A DNA stretch of 64,000 nucleotides from JBKQVT01 sp963727245. Its GTDB lineage: Bacteria; Planctomycetota; Planctomycetia; Pirellulales; Thermoguttaceae. Location of the stretch: the NCBI GenBank assembly GCA_963727245.1, contig CAVSFO010000001.1, positions 186,001 through 250,000 on the forward strand, given 5' to 3'. Below are positions 9,121-17,732 of the stretch, piece by piece; position 1 is the stretch's first letter; the number at the start of each line of letters is the position of its first letter. The translations under genes were made by a program, and so were the position numbers. The notes under the pieces are model-generated. The model did no database searches. It saw only the letters and a program-made list of their open reading frames with translations, and was not told where the DNA came from.

Positions 9121-11090
9121 GGTGGCCGGGTGGCCCTGGGCGGTTGCCCGCCCAGGGCTCCCACAGATCCGTACGTGCACAGATTAGAGCATACGGTTCC
9201 TCAGGTCATGGATTCGCTACTTGACGTACGAGTGGACAATCCGCGGCGGCGGAAGCGGATAACGCTTCAGCAGCCGATTGAATCGATCCCAGGTCATCGC
9301 GCGGAGGCGATTGCGGCGGTTAAGCCACTTCCGCCACGCACGATGAGACTGCATACAGGAACCACTGCAACGCTCGCGCATTGCCCGTGATCCCGTAGTA
9401 CGCGTAATGGCCGCGCACTTTCTGACTCAGTGTCACGTGCTGCTCGCAGACCGGGTGGTGCCGATGTTCTCGGCACCATTGTGCGATGCTCCGCACCGCA
9501 CGGCTGAGACGCTTCGAGGCCGTCTTCCGCATCACCGCCCAGCCGCCTCGCCGCGAACGCCCCCAGTAGTGGGTAAAACCCAAAAGGTCGAACGTGCCTG
9601 GCTGGTCGTCCCGGTCGTCTTCGCCACCGTCCGCCTTGTGGGGCGGGCGGCAGAAGGGAATCAGCCGGGTTTTGTCGGGATGGAGCGTCAAGCCGTACTT
9701 GCCGAAACGCTTCGGCAGCACCTCCATCACCCGCCGCGCGTCTTCCTCGTGCGTAAACAAAATGACGAAGTCGTCCGCGTAACGGATCAGGTGGGCACTG
9801 CCGCGCAAACGCGGCTGCACCTCCTTCCTGAAACCACACGTCCAGCACATAGTGCAGGTAAGACGTTGGCCAGCAGGGGCGAAATCACCCCGCCCTGCGG
9901 GCTGCCGGCTTCGGGGTAGCTTACGCTGCCCGCTTCCATCACGCCCGCCTTGAGCCATTTGCCGATCAGACGTTTCAGCACGCCGTCACGTACCCTGAGT
10001 TGAAGAAACTCCCGCAGATGGGCATGATCCAGAGTGTCGAAAAACTTCCGGATGTCCACTTCCACGAATCCAGCCCCCGTCGCTGTCCATCGTCCGCTTC
10101 CAGAGGTCCTCCAGGGCATCGTGGGCCGATCGTCCTGGCCGGAAGCCAAACGAGCAGGCATCGAAGTCCTGCTCGTAGATCGGCTCCAGCAGCATGACGA
10201 CCGCCCGCTGAAGATTTTGTCCTCCAGCGTCGGAATTCCGATGGGACGAGTTTCGGTAGTCGAGCCCGCCTTGGGAATGTACACGCGCCGCACCGGCGGT
10301 GCTCGGTACGTGCCGGACTTCGCCCGATCCAAGAGTGACTGGAGGTTGGCCTCCAGGTCTCTCTCGTAATCCGGACCAGGTCTGTCCGTCCACGCCCGGG
10401 GCCGCGTCTTTGCGCGTCCGGTAGAAGGCCTCCTGCAGCCAGTCGATGTCCATCAGATAGGCCAGGGAAGTGAATCCCATCTGCGGCGATCGTTTCGCCA
10501 GCTCGGCTATCCGTTGTTGTTTCGTGGACACGGTGATCGAATCTCCAGGCATTCGCCGTATGTCCCACCAACGAGTCCATGTTCCCGACGCCTCGCTTCC
10601 CTCCGCGGGGTCCGCACGGGCGTTTGTTCCCGCGCTTCGACGGTACTATCAAGGCACTACGACTTCCTGCCGTCCTTCCCGCCGCGACTTCGTTTCCTTC
10701 GTCTTGGCGGTACCACGGTTGCGTCGGGCTGGTTTCGTGTCTCCCGCCGCCACCGCAGTGCGCAAACGGCGGGCCTGGGGTTGGTCACCCGGTATCCCCC
10801 TCCGGGTCATCTTCCGTGGAGACGACAGGATCTCCCAAGTTCCTGGGGAACCCCGATTCCCGTTTGCCCATGTTCTCCGACTCCGGCCGGCCGATGCGTC
10901 CCTGACCATTTGCGGAACGCTCGCATGGCCCCCGCTAAGGGAACGACGAAGGCTCCGACGACAAAGACTTTCGAGGCTCAATAGCATGGCTTTCGGGCTC
11001 GCCGCCTACGTATCACGATGTCGGTTGCCCTTCACCACGCAAGGCTCGCTTCCAGGTGCTGGTCAGGCTCTCCTGGGCGGGCTTTTACCC
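9121..11090 (-). mobile_element. Group II intron with LtrA-type ORF (approximate ends)
   Basis: The minus strand carries intron-like RNA on both sides of a reverse-transcriptase ORF. Upstream, about 10990-11085 contains the segment ...CAGGAGAGCCTGACCAG... and ...GCGTGGTGAAGGGCAACCGA..., typical of the 5' domain of this intron class. Downstream, 9158-9210 contains a domain-V-like hairpin (AACCGTATGC ... GCACGTACGGATC), then a strong hairpin CCTGGGCGG/CCGCCCAGG at 9133-9158. The ends were not fixed from splice sites. The intron directly abuts the permease stop codon at 9120 on the opposite strand. Confidence 0.75.
9217..10552 (-). pseudogene. ltrA: Group II intron reverse transcriptase/maturase, fragmented
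   Basis: The N-terminus from 10552 (MPGDSITVSTKQQRIAELAK...TRKDAAPGVDGQTW) matches the RT-0/RT-1 region. RRVYIPKAG and RPIGIPTLEDKI (RT-2), FGFRPGRSAHDAL, FVEVDIRKFFDTLDHAHL (RT-3), SPQGGVISPLLANV (RT-4) and the catalytic LIRYADDFVILF (RT-5) follow, then the maturase region and a basic C-terminus (RKWLNRRNRLRAMTWDRFNR) stopping at 9217. At least five frame changes (near 10370, 10240, 10090, 9870 and 9325) leave no intact reading frame as sequenced. Confidence 0.85.
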
Positions 11091-11167
11091 GCAAGGTTCC
11101 TACAAAAGGTTTTCAACTCACTCCATGTTCGTTGGCCTCCTTTTCCAAGCTTCTTGGCACAATCCCC

Positions 11168-11366
11168 TTGCCTTCCCCCATCCGTGCCATATAATAATCA
11201 TCGGTAGTGGAGCCGTGGAGAATTTGAATGCGGCTCGGCTGGCGAGTTGATTTCAGTTCGTCGGACGACTAGATGAAGAGCAACTCGGCTCCGCTGGGGG
11301 GCTCGTTGAAGAGTAAGCCGACGTGGTCGAGCACCTGAGGGTGTTCCACCACTCGGCTATTTTTGT
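11168..11366 (+). promoter_or_regulatory. Promoter-core-terminator element, copy 2
   Basis: TTGCCT (11168-11173), 16-bp spacer, TATAAT (11190-11195); a ~60-nt leader; core from 11260 (GTCGGACGACTAGATGAAGA) and terminator hairpin at about 11315-11360 (AAGCCGACGTGGTCGAGCACC against GGTGTTCCACCACTCGGCT) followed by ATTTTTG. Upstream and leader sequence resembles copy 1 (CCCCTTGCCTTCCCC, GTGCCATA). It ends 147 nt before the DUF883 gene. Confidence 0.72.
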
Positions 11367-11512
11367 TCTTGGCAAGGCGGCCGTTTGTAAGCAGAGGGGG
11401 AGCCAATCACGACCGGAATCGTTGTGCCGCTTCAGGGGCAGCTCACCACAACGGATCTACGCTCGTCCCACGACGGGCGGTTTCATGCTTCTAGAACCAA
11501 GGAGGAAGGGAC

Positions 11513-11807
11513 ATGGCTAGCACAAGTGATCAGTTGGGCAAACAGGCGAAAGAAGTGACCGAAGACCTTCGGGAAATGGGCGAGACCCTCAGGAGCGCTG
11601 CCCGCGAAAAGCTCGGGCAAGTGGGCGCCAGGGCCTCGCAGTGCTGTGAGCAGGCGCGAAAAAGTCCGCGACGCCACATGCGCCTGCGAGCAATTCGTCC
11701 GGCAAAGGCCGCTGACGGCCGTATTGCTCGCGGCCGGCGTCGGTCTGCTGTTGGGTTGCGTTTGGAAAGTGGCGAGCGGCCGTTTCCGCAACGGCGACGG
11801 CAAGTGA
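11513..11807 (+). CDS. DUF883/YqjD-like membrane protein, frameshifted
   Basis: ATG at 11513 with AAGGAGGAAGG upstream. The N-terminal ~48 residues form a charged amphipathic helix (SDQLGKQAKEVTEDLREMGE...). A frame change near 11657 gives the natural ending: EKVRDATCACEQFVRQRP, a C-terminal membrane helix LTAVLLAAGVGLLLGCVWK, and a stop at 11805-11807. Family members such as ElaB/YqjD are inner-membrane, stress-induced and ribosome-associated in enterobacteria. It follows regulatory element copy 2. Confidence 0.7.
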
Positions 11808-11949
11808 CAGGGAAACGATGCGTGAGAGCGGTGGCAGCAGAATTGTCGGAGTTGTCCCCCGGGGACTTGCCGAGCCATCGCGGAATGGTGAGAACGGATA
11901 GAGAAGCGGTTGCTCGGAGGTTCGCCCTGGAAGCGCGAAAGGGGAAGCC

Positions 11950-12732
11950 GTGTTGCTTGCCATCGTCACAACTTTAGAAAGTCTGTCAAAATCGCTCTTG
12001 AGGGTGTCGTTCGTAGTGATCCTGGGGGTGAGTAGCTGGTTCGGCTACAGCTACTACTCAGGCGAAAAAGGCCAGATCAAGGAACTCGGTCAGCAGTTGG
12101 AGGCCCGCCAACGGGAGGTGGCCACGCTGACGGAAGGGATGAAGGCCAAAGAGCGCGAAATCCAGCGACTGCAAATCGCCAATCGCCTCCTGAAGGTCAC
12201 TCAACGCGTGGCACAGGTCGACGTGCTTTCGCAAACCGGGTCGGCCAAGGCCGGTGATCTGGCCACCAAGTTCACCTTTCAAGAAATCGGCGCCGACAAC
12301 AGGCCGCTCGGCGACCCCCGTACGTTCACGGTGCGAGGGGACGTGGTGTACTTCGATGCCTGGGTGGTCAAGTACGAAGACCGCTTGGTCGAATCGGGTG
12401 ATCCGCTGCGTTCGATGTCGATCTACCTCTTTCGCCGCATCTTCGGTGAAGCGCAGGAACCCAGGAACGGTTTCGTTCTCGACGCGGTCGGCTCGACACC
12501 CGCCGCGTACCGCGCGGGTGGGACGATGACCGATGCGGAACGCGACCTCTGGTCGAAGTTCTGGGACTACGCCAATAACCCGGCCCTTGCGGGAAAGGCC
12601 GGCATTCGCGCCGCCCACGGCGAGGCCCCCTCGATCAAGCTCATGCCGGGCAAGCGTTACCGGATCGCGCTGCGGGCAATCGCCGGACTGGAGATCCTGC
12701 CCGAGGAACCACCGGGTCGGGAAGCCAGCTAG
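11950..12732 (+). CDS. Membrane-anchored coiled-coil protein of unknown function
   Basis: GTG start at 11950 (MLLAIVTTLES), 260 residues. One N-terminal membrane helix (about residues 17-34) is followed by a coiled coil (about 38-82, EKGQIKELGQQLEARQREVA...) and a soluble domain (about 85-250) with no motif I can name (VRGDVVYFDAWVVKYEDRLV, LFRRIFGEAQEPRNGFVLDA). The layout suggests an inner-membrane protein with an extracytoplasmic domain. It lies 142 nt after the DUF883 gene and may be co-transcribed with it. Confidence 0.7.
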   Translation: MLLAIVTTLESLSKSLLRVSFVVILGVSSWFGYSYYSGEKGQIKELGQQLEARQREVATLTEGMKAKEREIQRLQIANRLLKVTQRVAQVDVLSQTGSAKAGDLATKFTFQEIGADNRPLGDPRTFTVRGDVVYFDAWVVKYEDRLVESGDPLRSMSIYLFRRIFGEAQEPRNGFVLDAVGSTPAAYRAGGTMTDAERDLWSKFWDYANNPALAGKAGIRAAHGEAPSIKLMPGKRYRIALRAIAGLEILPEEPPGREAS

Positions 12733-12833
12733 GGGCATCGCTCGGCTGGGCGAGTGCGCGCCGGACGTGCTCCTACACGAACCGGAAAAACCAATTACGG
12801 TTGGTACGATAACTAATGCGGCGGACTCTGCAG

Positions 12834-12992
12834 ATGGATAAGTACCGGTGCTTGTTGTGCGGCCATGTCTACGATCCGGCGGAAGGTGATTCCACGCAGG
12901 GAATTAGCCCAAACACCAGGTTTGAAGACCTCCCGGAATCGTGGATTTGCCCCGATTGCGGCGCGCCCAAGAACCAGTACGAAAAGATGTGA
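12834..12992 (+). CDS. Rubredoxin
   Basis: A 52-residue protein from the ATG at 12834; an in-frame ATG at 12816 would add six residues. It has the two iron-binding CxxCG knuckles (RCLLCGHVYDPAEGD near the start and SWICPDCGAPKNQYEKM at the end), with the usual spacing and length. Rubredoxins carry single electrons. It ends 15 nt from the convergent fatty-acid desaturase gene, and di-iron desaturases need such a donor, so a functional link is plausible but not shown. Confidence 0.93.
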   Translation: MDKYRCLLCGHVYDPAEGDSTQGISPNTRFEDLPESWICPDCGAPKNQYEKM

Positions 12993-13007
12993 CGGGCGAC
13001 TGCCCCG

Positions 13008-14129
13008 TTAGCCGGCCCTTCCCATCGACCGCAACCAACGGTAGTGCGAGGCAAGCCCTGCCGCAAAGGACCTGTGCTCCTTGAAACTGATCCCGAACTC
13101 TCGGCATGTTTCCTCGACCAGTTTTGCAATGGCCGGGTAATGGACATGACAAATCAGGGGGAAAAGGTGATGCTCCTTATGATAGTTCAGGCCGCCCAGG
13201 AGCCAGGTCTCCAGCCGGTTCCGCCGGGCGAAGTCCAAGGTCACCTGCACTTGATGAACCGCCCATGGAGTTACCATCAGCTCGATGTCTTCTCGAGGCA
13301 ACGGGAAGTCGGCCCCTTCCACGCAGTGTGGCAGTTGAAAGGTCAAGCTCATGACCATGCCCATCACGCCCGCGGCGACGACATAGTAGAACAGGACAAC
13401 CCCTAGGGGATGCACCAACAGCGGAACCACGAATGCCCAGGTAAAGAAGACCGCCTTGCCCCCCACAAAGATCACCAGGTCCCAACCCCTGGGGCGAGGA
13501 AAGCGATGGGGTCCGAGGCGGCCGACGAGGACGTCTCGGAAATCATCGACGAAGTGCCATTTGACGGCCAAGAGCCCGTAAAGCGGCCAGAGATAGAGGT
13601 GCTGCCATCGATGAAACGCCAACCGTTTTCGATGGGGCGTCAGGCGGCCGAGGATGCCCAGATCGATGTCGGTGTCGTAGCCGGTGATGTTCACGTAGCG
13701 GTGGTGGATGATGGCGTGCTTCCAACGCCAGACGTAGGAACTGCCGCCAATCAGGTCCATCGTCATCGCCATCACTTGATTGACCCAGCGGCGGTCGGAA
13801 TAGGCTTGATGTCCGCCGTCATGCTGGACGTCAAACCCGACGCCCGCCATGCACAGCCCAAGCAAGACGGCCAGCAGCAGACCCTGCCAGACGGTTTGGG
13901 CCACGAACACCAACAGCACGTAACAGGTCCCGAAGCAGGCAAGGACCAGCGCGGTCTTCAAGTACATCTGCCAACAGTCGCGTTTCGGCAGCCCGGTGCT
14001 CCGGAAATACCCGTCCACCCGACGCTGAAGTTCCACCTGGAAAGAATTGTCCGTGCCGAACTGCAGTTTCCGTATTCCGGACGGATTGGCTTCCAAAGAG
14101 CCCTTCCCGTTGTCGTGTTCTTGCGTCAT
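13008..14129 (-). CDS. Membrane fatty-acid desaturase (acyl-lipid/acyl-CoA type)
   Basis: A 373-residue protein with four or more membrane helices and three histidine boxes: HDGGH (in FDVQHDGGHQAY), HAIIHHRYVN, and the C-terminal NYHKEHHLFP. These bind the di-iron centre that inserts a cis double bond into an acyl chain at the inner membrane. An extra DTDIDLG segment follows the second box, as in front-end (delta-6-like) desaturases. No fused cytochrome b5 or ferredoxin domain is present, so an external donor is needed; the convergent rubredoxin is the obvious candidate. Regiospecificity cannot be read from sequence. Confidence 0.9.
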   Translation of the reverse strand: MTQEHDNGKGSLEANPSGIRKLQFGTDNSFQVELQRRVDGYFRSTGLPKRDCWQMYLKTALVLACFGTCYVLLVFVAQTVWQGLLLAVLLGLCMAGVGFDVQHDGGHQAYSDRRWVNQVMAMTMDLIGGSSYVWRWKHAIIHHRYVNITGYDTDIDLGILGRLTPHRKRLAFHRWQHLYLWPLYGLLAVKWHFVDDFRDVLVGRLGPHRFPRPRGWDLVIFVGGKAVFFTWAFVVPLLVHPLGVVLFYYVVAAGVMGMVMSLTFQLPHCVEGADFPLPREDIELMVTPWAVHQVQVTLDFARRNRLETWLLGGLNYHKEHHLFPLICHVHYPAIAKLVEETCREFGISFKEHRSFAAGLASHYRWLRSMGRAG

Positions 14130-14348
14130 GGGGGGCCTGCTCGTTCACATTTCCCGTGGATACGGCCCGTCCCTGCACTTGGCCCTCTGCCCACACGCAG
14201 CCTGGGCCCTTTCCCTGAGATTATGCCCTGCCTCATGGCGTTTTTCAAGCCCGCCACGGAGCAGAGTTCGCCGGGACATGGTGCGCGATCCTGCGCGCTT
14301 AGGCTTCGGCATAAAACTGTGTCAGGGCTTCCCCGCACGGGATCCCCG

Positions 14349-15839
14349 TCAGTGTGGATCGTGCTGGGGTGGCGAATCGCCGGCAGCGCCGGCCATGGCC
14401 ATGTCACACTCGATTCGGCCCTCCGCGGCGGCCTTTCTCAATATGCCCATTGCCCTGCACTGGATCTGCCGGATCCGTTCCTTGCTTACGCCCATCGCGG
14501 CCCCGACTTGCTTCAAGGTCAGCGGTTGCTGACCATGAATGAGGCCAAAACGACTCACGACAATCTGCCGCTCCCGCTCGTCGAGTCCCTTGAGGATCCC
14601 TTCGACTTGCGACTGCCGCTGACGCTGCGACGACTCCTGCTCGTACGGGTCGGCGCGGGCGTCCTCGACGGCGCTGAACATCTCGGAGTTGCTGGTGCGG
14701 AAACGATCGCGGTGACGGTATTCGTCGGGAATCGTTCGGGCGAAGTTCTTCATAATCGCCCACGAGGCGTAGGTGCTGAACTTGTAGCCGCGGGCGAAAT
14801 CGAACTTCTCCGCCGCCCGCATCAACGACACGTTGCCGTCGCTGACCAGCTCGAAGAAGTTCTCCGCGGGCCCGATGTACCGCTTGGCGATCGAAACCAC
14901 CAGCCGCAGGTTCGCCCGGAGGATCTGGTTCTTCGTGACCACGACCTCGTCGTAGTGCTTGTCGATCAGGTCCATGAGGCTGCTCTTGGGCTGGCTGGGA
15001 TCGAGCTGGCTGCGGAGCTTGGCCGCCTTGCACTTGAGATAGTTCATCTTGCGGAACAGGTGGGCCTCCTGGGCGCGGGTCAAAAGCGGCACCTCGTAGA
15101 GACCCGCCAGATAGGGAGGCAATCCGGCGGGAAGCCGGACCTTCCTCACCGCCTCCTCGTTGGCGGGCATCGGACCAAGCACCTTCCGCTCCAACGTCTG
15201 GCGCCGCAACAGCTTGGCGAACTGGTCGTTGGGGATGTAATCCAACGGCAACTCCATGATCCGTGCTGCGCGCATCTCGCCGACGATTCGATAGATGCGG
15301 GGCCGGGACTGGCAGAACCGCTGGGCCAACGCCTGCATCGACTCGCCGCGGCGATACTGCTGGACAATCTGCCGCTTCGTCTCGGTTTGCAGGGGGCCGT
15401 CACGGTACGGGAAGATTGCCATGTCAGGATGCGCCCGGTTGAAGTGCCTGAGCGTGTAGCGGACCGTCTCCTCGCTGCGGCCCATCTCTTGGGCGATTTG
15501 CCTGCTGACCAGCGCGGGACATGCGCCCGCCTGGGCTAGACGTTGCGCCCGCTCGATAAGCTGTTTGCGATCCTCGTCCGTCAAGCGGCTGAACTGGGCC
15601 CCGCGACGAACCCGCTCCGCATTTTCAGCCACGAAACGATCCACGGAACTCTGGCGAAAGCCGATCCGTCGCCGGCCGTCCAACAGAAATTGCCGACTGA
15701 CCAGCCCCCGCTGGCGCCATCGGGAGACCGTTTTCGTCGATACGCGGAACTGCCGTGCCAACTCGTCAACCGTCAGCACGCGATCGCCGTCCGCCGAGGC
15801 GGGCACTCTAGCCGCTGCGCTCAAGTACGCGGTAATCAT
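14349..15839 (-). CDS. Sigma-70 family factor with N-terminal MerR-like HTH
   Basis: A 496-residue protein. Residues ~20-60 form a MerR/excisionase-like HTH (LTVDELARQFRVSTKTVSRW). A middle region resembles sigma region 1.2/3 with additional HTH-like repeats (ALVSRQIAQEMGRSEETVRY). Region 2 is clear (NLRLVVSIAKRYIGPAENFF, MRAAEKFDFARGYKFSTYAS, WAIMKNFAR) and region 4.2 ends the protein (LTLKQVGAAMGVSKERIRQI). It is longer and differently built than RpoD, with no acidic region 1.1. Regulatory element copy 3 lies in sense orientation 47 nt upstream, so its expression is probably attenuated. Confidence 0.9.
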   Translation of the reverse strand: MITAYLSAAARVPASADGDRVLTVDELARQFRVSTKTVSRWRQRGLVSRQFLLDGRRRIGFRQSSVDRFVAENAERVRRGAQFSRLTDEDRKQLIERAQRLAQAGACPALVSRQIAQEMGRSEETVRYTLRHFNRAHPDMAIFPYRDGPLQTETKRQIVQQYRRGESMQALAQRFCQSRPRIYRIVGEMRAARIMELPLDYIPNDQFAKLLRRQTLERKVLGPMPANEEAVRKVRLPAGLPPYLAGLYEVPLLTRAQEAHLFRKMNYLKCKAAKLRSQLDPSQPKSSLMDLIDKHYDEVVVTKNQILRANLRLVVSIAKRYIGPAENFFELVSDGNVSLMRAAEKFDFARGYKFSTYASWAIMKNFARTIPDEYRHRDRFRTSNSEMFSAVEDARADPYEQESSQRQRQSQVEGILKGLDERERQIVVSRFGLIHGQQPLTLKQVGAAMGVSKERIRQIQCRAMGILRKAAAEGRIECDMAMAGAAGDSPPQHDPH

Positions 15840-15885
15840 GGCAGTTCCTCCTCGCTACTGGTTATGATTGTCTCGAACCAGGAAG

Positions 15886-16029
15886 ACAAAAAAAGCCGAC
15901 GTGGCGGAACACCCCGAGGCGTTCGACCACGTCGGCTTACTCGTCAACGAGCCCCCCGGCACCGCCGAGTTGCTCTTTCTCTAGTCATCCGACAAAAATT
16001 CATTATAATGGGCCGAATGGAAGATGCAA
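15886..16029 (-). promoter_or_regulatory. Promoter-core-terminator element, copy 3 (upstream of sigma gene)
   Basis: On the minus strand: TTGCAT (16029-16024), 16-bp spacer, TATAAT (16007-16002), then the core from 15993 (GTCGGATGACTAGAGAAAGA), GGGGGGCTCGTTGACGAGTA, and a perfect terminator stem AAGCCGACGTGG / CCACGTCGGCTT followed by seven T. Transcription should start near 15995, so the RNA begins at the core itself. The T-run ends 47 nt before the sigma-70 gene start. Confidence 0.78.
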
Positions 16030-16070
16030 TAGCCCTTGACCAGCCCCCCTCGATTGGCTGTGATCTATTC

Positions 16071-16451
16071 ATGAGAACCCAGCGGGAGATCGAAGCTGCC
16101 ATCAGCGAGGGAATCAGTCGCTTCGAGCAGGATTACATGGGCCGGGGCCCCAAGGACATCCACGTCCACCTGTTGGGCGATCTCCTCGTGGTCCGTGTTC
16201 AGGGGGTCTTGACCGCAGCCGAGCAGCAATTGGTCAAGTCGCTTCCCGTCGAGAAAGGGCGGGACTTACTGAAGCAAGTACGGACCCATCTGATCGAGAC
16301 GGCCCGTCCGGTCATGGTGGCGATGATCGAGAAGGTCATCGGCGGCAAGGTCGTGACCATGCACCACGACATCAGCACCGTAACCGGCGAGAAGGTTATT
16401 CTCTTCACCCTCGCCCGGTCACCCGACTTCCGTGAAGCAAAGATGAAGTAG
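16071..16451 (+). CDS. DUF2294 protein
   Basis: From the ATG at 16071, 126 residues: MRTQREIEAAISEGISRFEQ, DYMGRGPKDIHVHLLGDLLV, VLTAAEQQLVKS, a middle helix region LLKQVRTHLIETARPVMVAM and the ending VTMHHDISTVTGEKVILFTL. This matches DUF2294 throughout; its function is not established. In-frame ATGs at 16008 and 16017 would add 18-21 residues with no family match. A TATAAT-like palindrome at 16002-16009 is shared with the divergent element copy 3. The gene lies between element copies 3 and 4. Confidence 0.82.
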   Translation: MRTQREIEAAISEGISRFEQDYMGRGPKDIHVHLLGDLLVVRVQGVLTAAEQQLVKSLPVEKGRDLLKQVRTHLIETARPVMVAMIEKVIGGKVVTMHHDISTVTGEKVILFTLARSPDFREAKMK

Positions 16452-16546
16452 CGTTTCCGGATGCGTCGGGATCATCTCATCCCGTGGGGAGTGGAGGATG
16501 GCGTCCGCTGGCAGTGGTAGCATCTGTTCCACCAGAGAAAATGCTC

Positions 16547-16693
16547 TTGTGTTTCCCATTCCAAGCGGTACATTGGACAGAAGTCGCCGGATGACTAGAT
16601 GAAGAGCAACCCGGTTGTTCCGGGGGGCTCGTTGCCGAGTAAGCCGACGTGGCCGAATGCCTAAGGGTGTTCCGCCACGTCGGCTTTTTTGTT
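16547..16693 (+). promoter_or_regulatory. Promoter-core-terminator element, copy 4
   Basis: TTGTGT (16547-16552), 16-bp spacer, TACATT (16569-16574), core from 16583 (GTCGCCGGATGACTAGATGA) through GGGGGGCTCGTTGCCGAGTA to the terminator stem AAGCCGACGTGG / CCACGTCGGC and TTTTTTG. The promoter-to-core distance equals that of copy 3. It ends 71 nt before the CcbP-like gene at 16764. Confidence 0.76.
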
Positions 16694-16763
16694 GTCTGTG
16701 GCGCAAGACGTTCGGAATCCACTCACGGAAAGTTTCTATGTCCTTACTCACGGAGGCGACACA

Positions 16764-17195
16764 ATGAATCTGTTAGCCGCTATCGCTGACGTCCCTTGGC
16801 ATGGCCTGGAAGTCGTTGCCGAATCCCGCGCGGAGCACGACCGAAGGGAGCGAATCCTGGAGGCTCTCTGGCCCTTGGGGGAACGTTCGCCCGGCGTCGA
16901 CGAGGAGACCCTCTCCAGGTACTACAGGTACCTGACGGCGAGATTGTCGTTCCCGTTCACTGCCCACTACCCGGAGCCGAGGACCGCGATTGAGGAACGG
17001 CAGCACCGTTGCACCGTGGTCGAGTTGCTGGACCCGGCCAATGACGTCTGCGACGAGTTCGACGGCATCTTCGGCAAGACCCGCAAGGGGAAGTACGAGA
17101 TCAACTTGCCGCTGGTCGAGTTGGAGATTCCGCAGGATAGCCCCAACTTTCAGTTGATCGACGACTACTGGTATTGGTTTTGGAACTGGCGGTGA
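16764..17195 (+). CDS. CcbP-like calcium-binding protein
   Basis: ATG at 16764 after CGGAGG, 143 residues. The central YYRYLTARLSFPFTAHYPEP and the C-terminal PNFQLIDDYWYWFWNWR fit the CcbP family known from cyanobacteria, where it buffers Ca2+; acidic residues in between (LLDPANDVCDEFDGIF) could bind the ion. Assignment is from remembered family features, so moderate. It is followed after 18 nt by an HTH regulator, probably co-transcribed, and preceded by regulatory element copy 4. Confidence 0.62.
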   Translation: MNLLAAIADVPWHGLEVVAESRAEHDRRERILEALWPLGERSPGVDEETLSRYYRYLTARLSFPFTAHYPEPRTAIEERQHRCTVVELLDPANDVCDEFDGIFGKTRKGKYEINLPLVELEIPQDSPNFQLIDDYWYWFWNWR

Positions 17196-17213
17196 TCACG
17201 AAAGGGACGTGCC

Positions 17214-17732
17214 ATGAAAATCGTGGATTGCCCGTGTGGGGCGGATGATTCCCAGGGATTGAACGTTCCTGCCCAGGAGCCGTTGCATCGGCTGGCAGCC
17301 GTCCGTCGGCTGCAGGGTGTCTCGTGCCGGGCGGTCGCGCGGCGATTGAATGTGGACGTGGCCGAGATCAGGCGCCAGGAGAACAAGCACTCCGATCTAC
17401 CGCTCAGCCAGCTGTACGAGTGGCAAAAGGCCCTGGAAGTGTCCGTGGGCGAGTTGCTGGTCGAGTCGGTGGATGCGCTTTCGGAGCCGTTGATGAAGCG
17501 GGCCCAATTGGTCCGCCTCATGAAAACGGCGCTGGCCATCATGGAGCAGGCCGAGCAAGAGCCTCTCCAACTGATGGCCCGGACGATTATCGACCAGTTG
17601 GCGGAGATGATGCCCGAGCTGCGGGGCGTCAGTCCTTGGCACGCCGTGGGCAATCGCCGCCGCCTGGATGAATTGGGCGTGGCGGCGCAGCGGGGCCTCT
17701 CGGAGGAAGTGTTCCTGGACATGAACGACTGA
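17214..17732 (+). CDS. XRE-like HTH regulator
   Basis: A 172-residue protein. The HTH lies at about residues 24-75 (PLHRLAAVRRLQGVSCRAVA, RRLNVDVAEIRRQENKHSDL, PLSQLYEWQKALEVSVGELL). The rest is helical (LVRLMKTALAIMEQAEQEPL) and ends near LDELGVAAQRGLSEEVFLDM. It resembles phage-repressor-type regulators with an extra helical domain. A paralogue starts at 169 on the minus strand. The start follows GAAAGGGACGTGCC. Confidence 0.75.
   Translation: MKIVDCPCGADDSQGLNVPAQEPLHRLAAVRRLQGVSCRAVARRLNVDVAEIRRQENKHSDLPLSQLYEWQKALEVSVGELLVESVDALSEPLMKRAQLVRLMKTALAIMEQAEQEPLQLMARTIIDQLAEMMPELRGVSPWHAVGNRRRLDELGVAAQRGLSEEVFLDMND

Noticed and set aside
13410..15539. Plus-strand open frame of 709 codons
   Set aside because: Antisense to the desaturase and sigma-70 genes, both of which have clear motifs; no motif in the plus frame.
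2648..16693. Conserved peptide (EHP..FDH.GLL.NEPP) readable antisense to the four repeated elements
   Set aside because: It is preserved in three copies but interrupted by a stop in copy 4, has no start or ribosome site, and the matching promoters and terminators on the other strand explain the conservation better.
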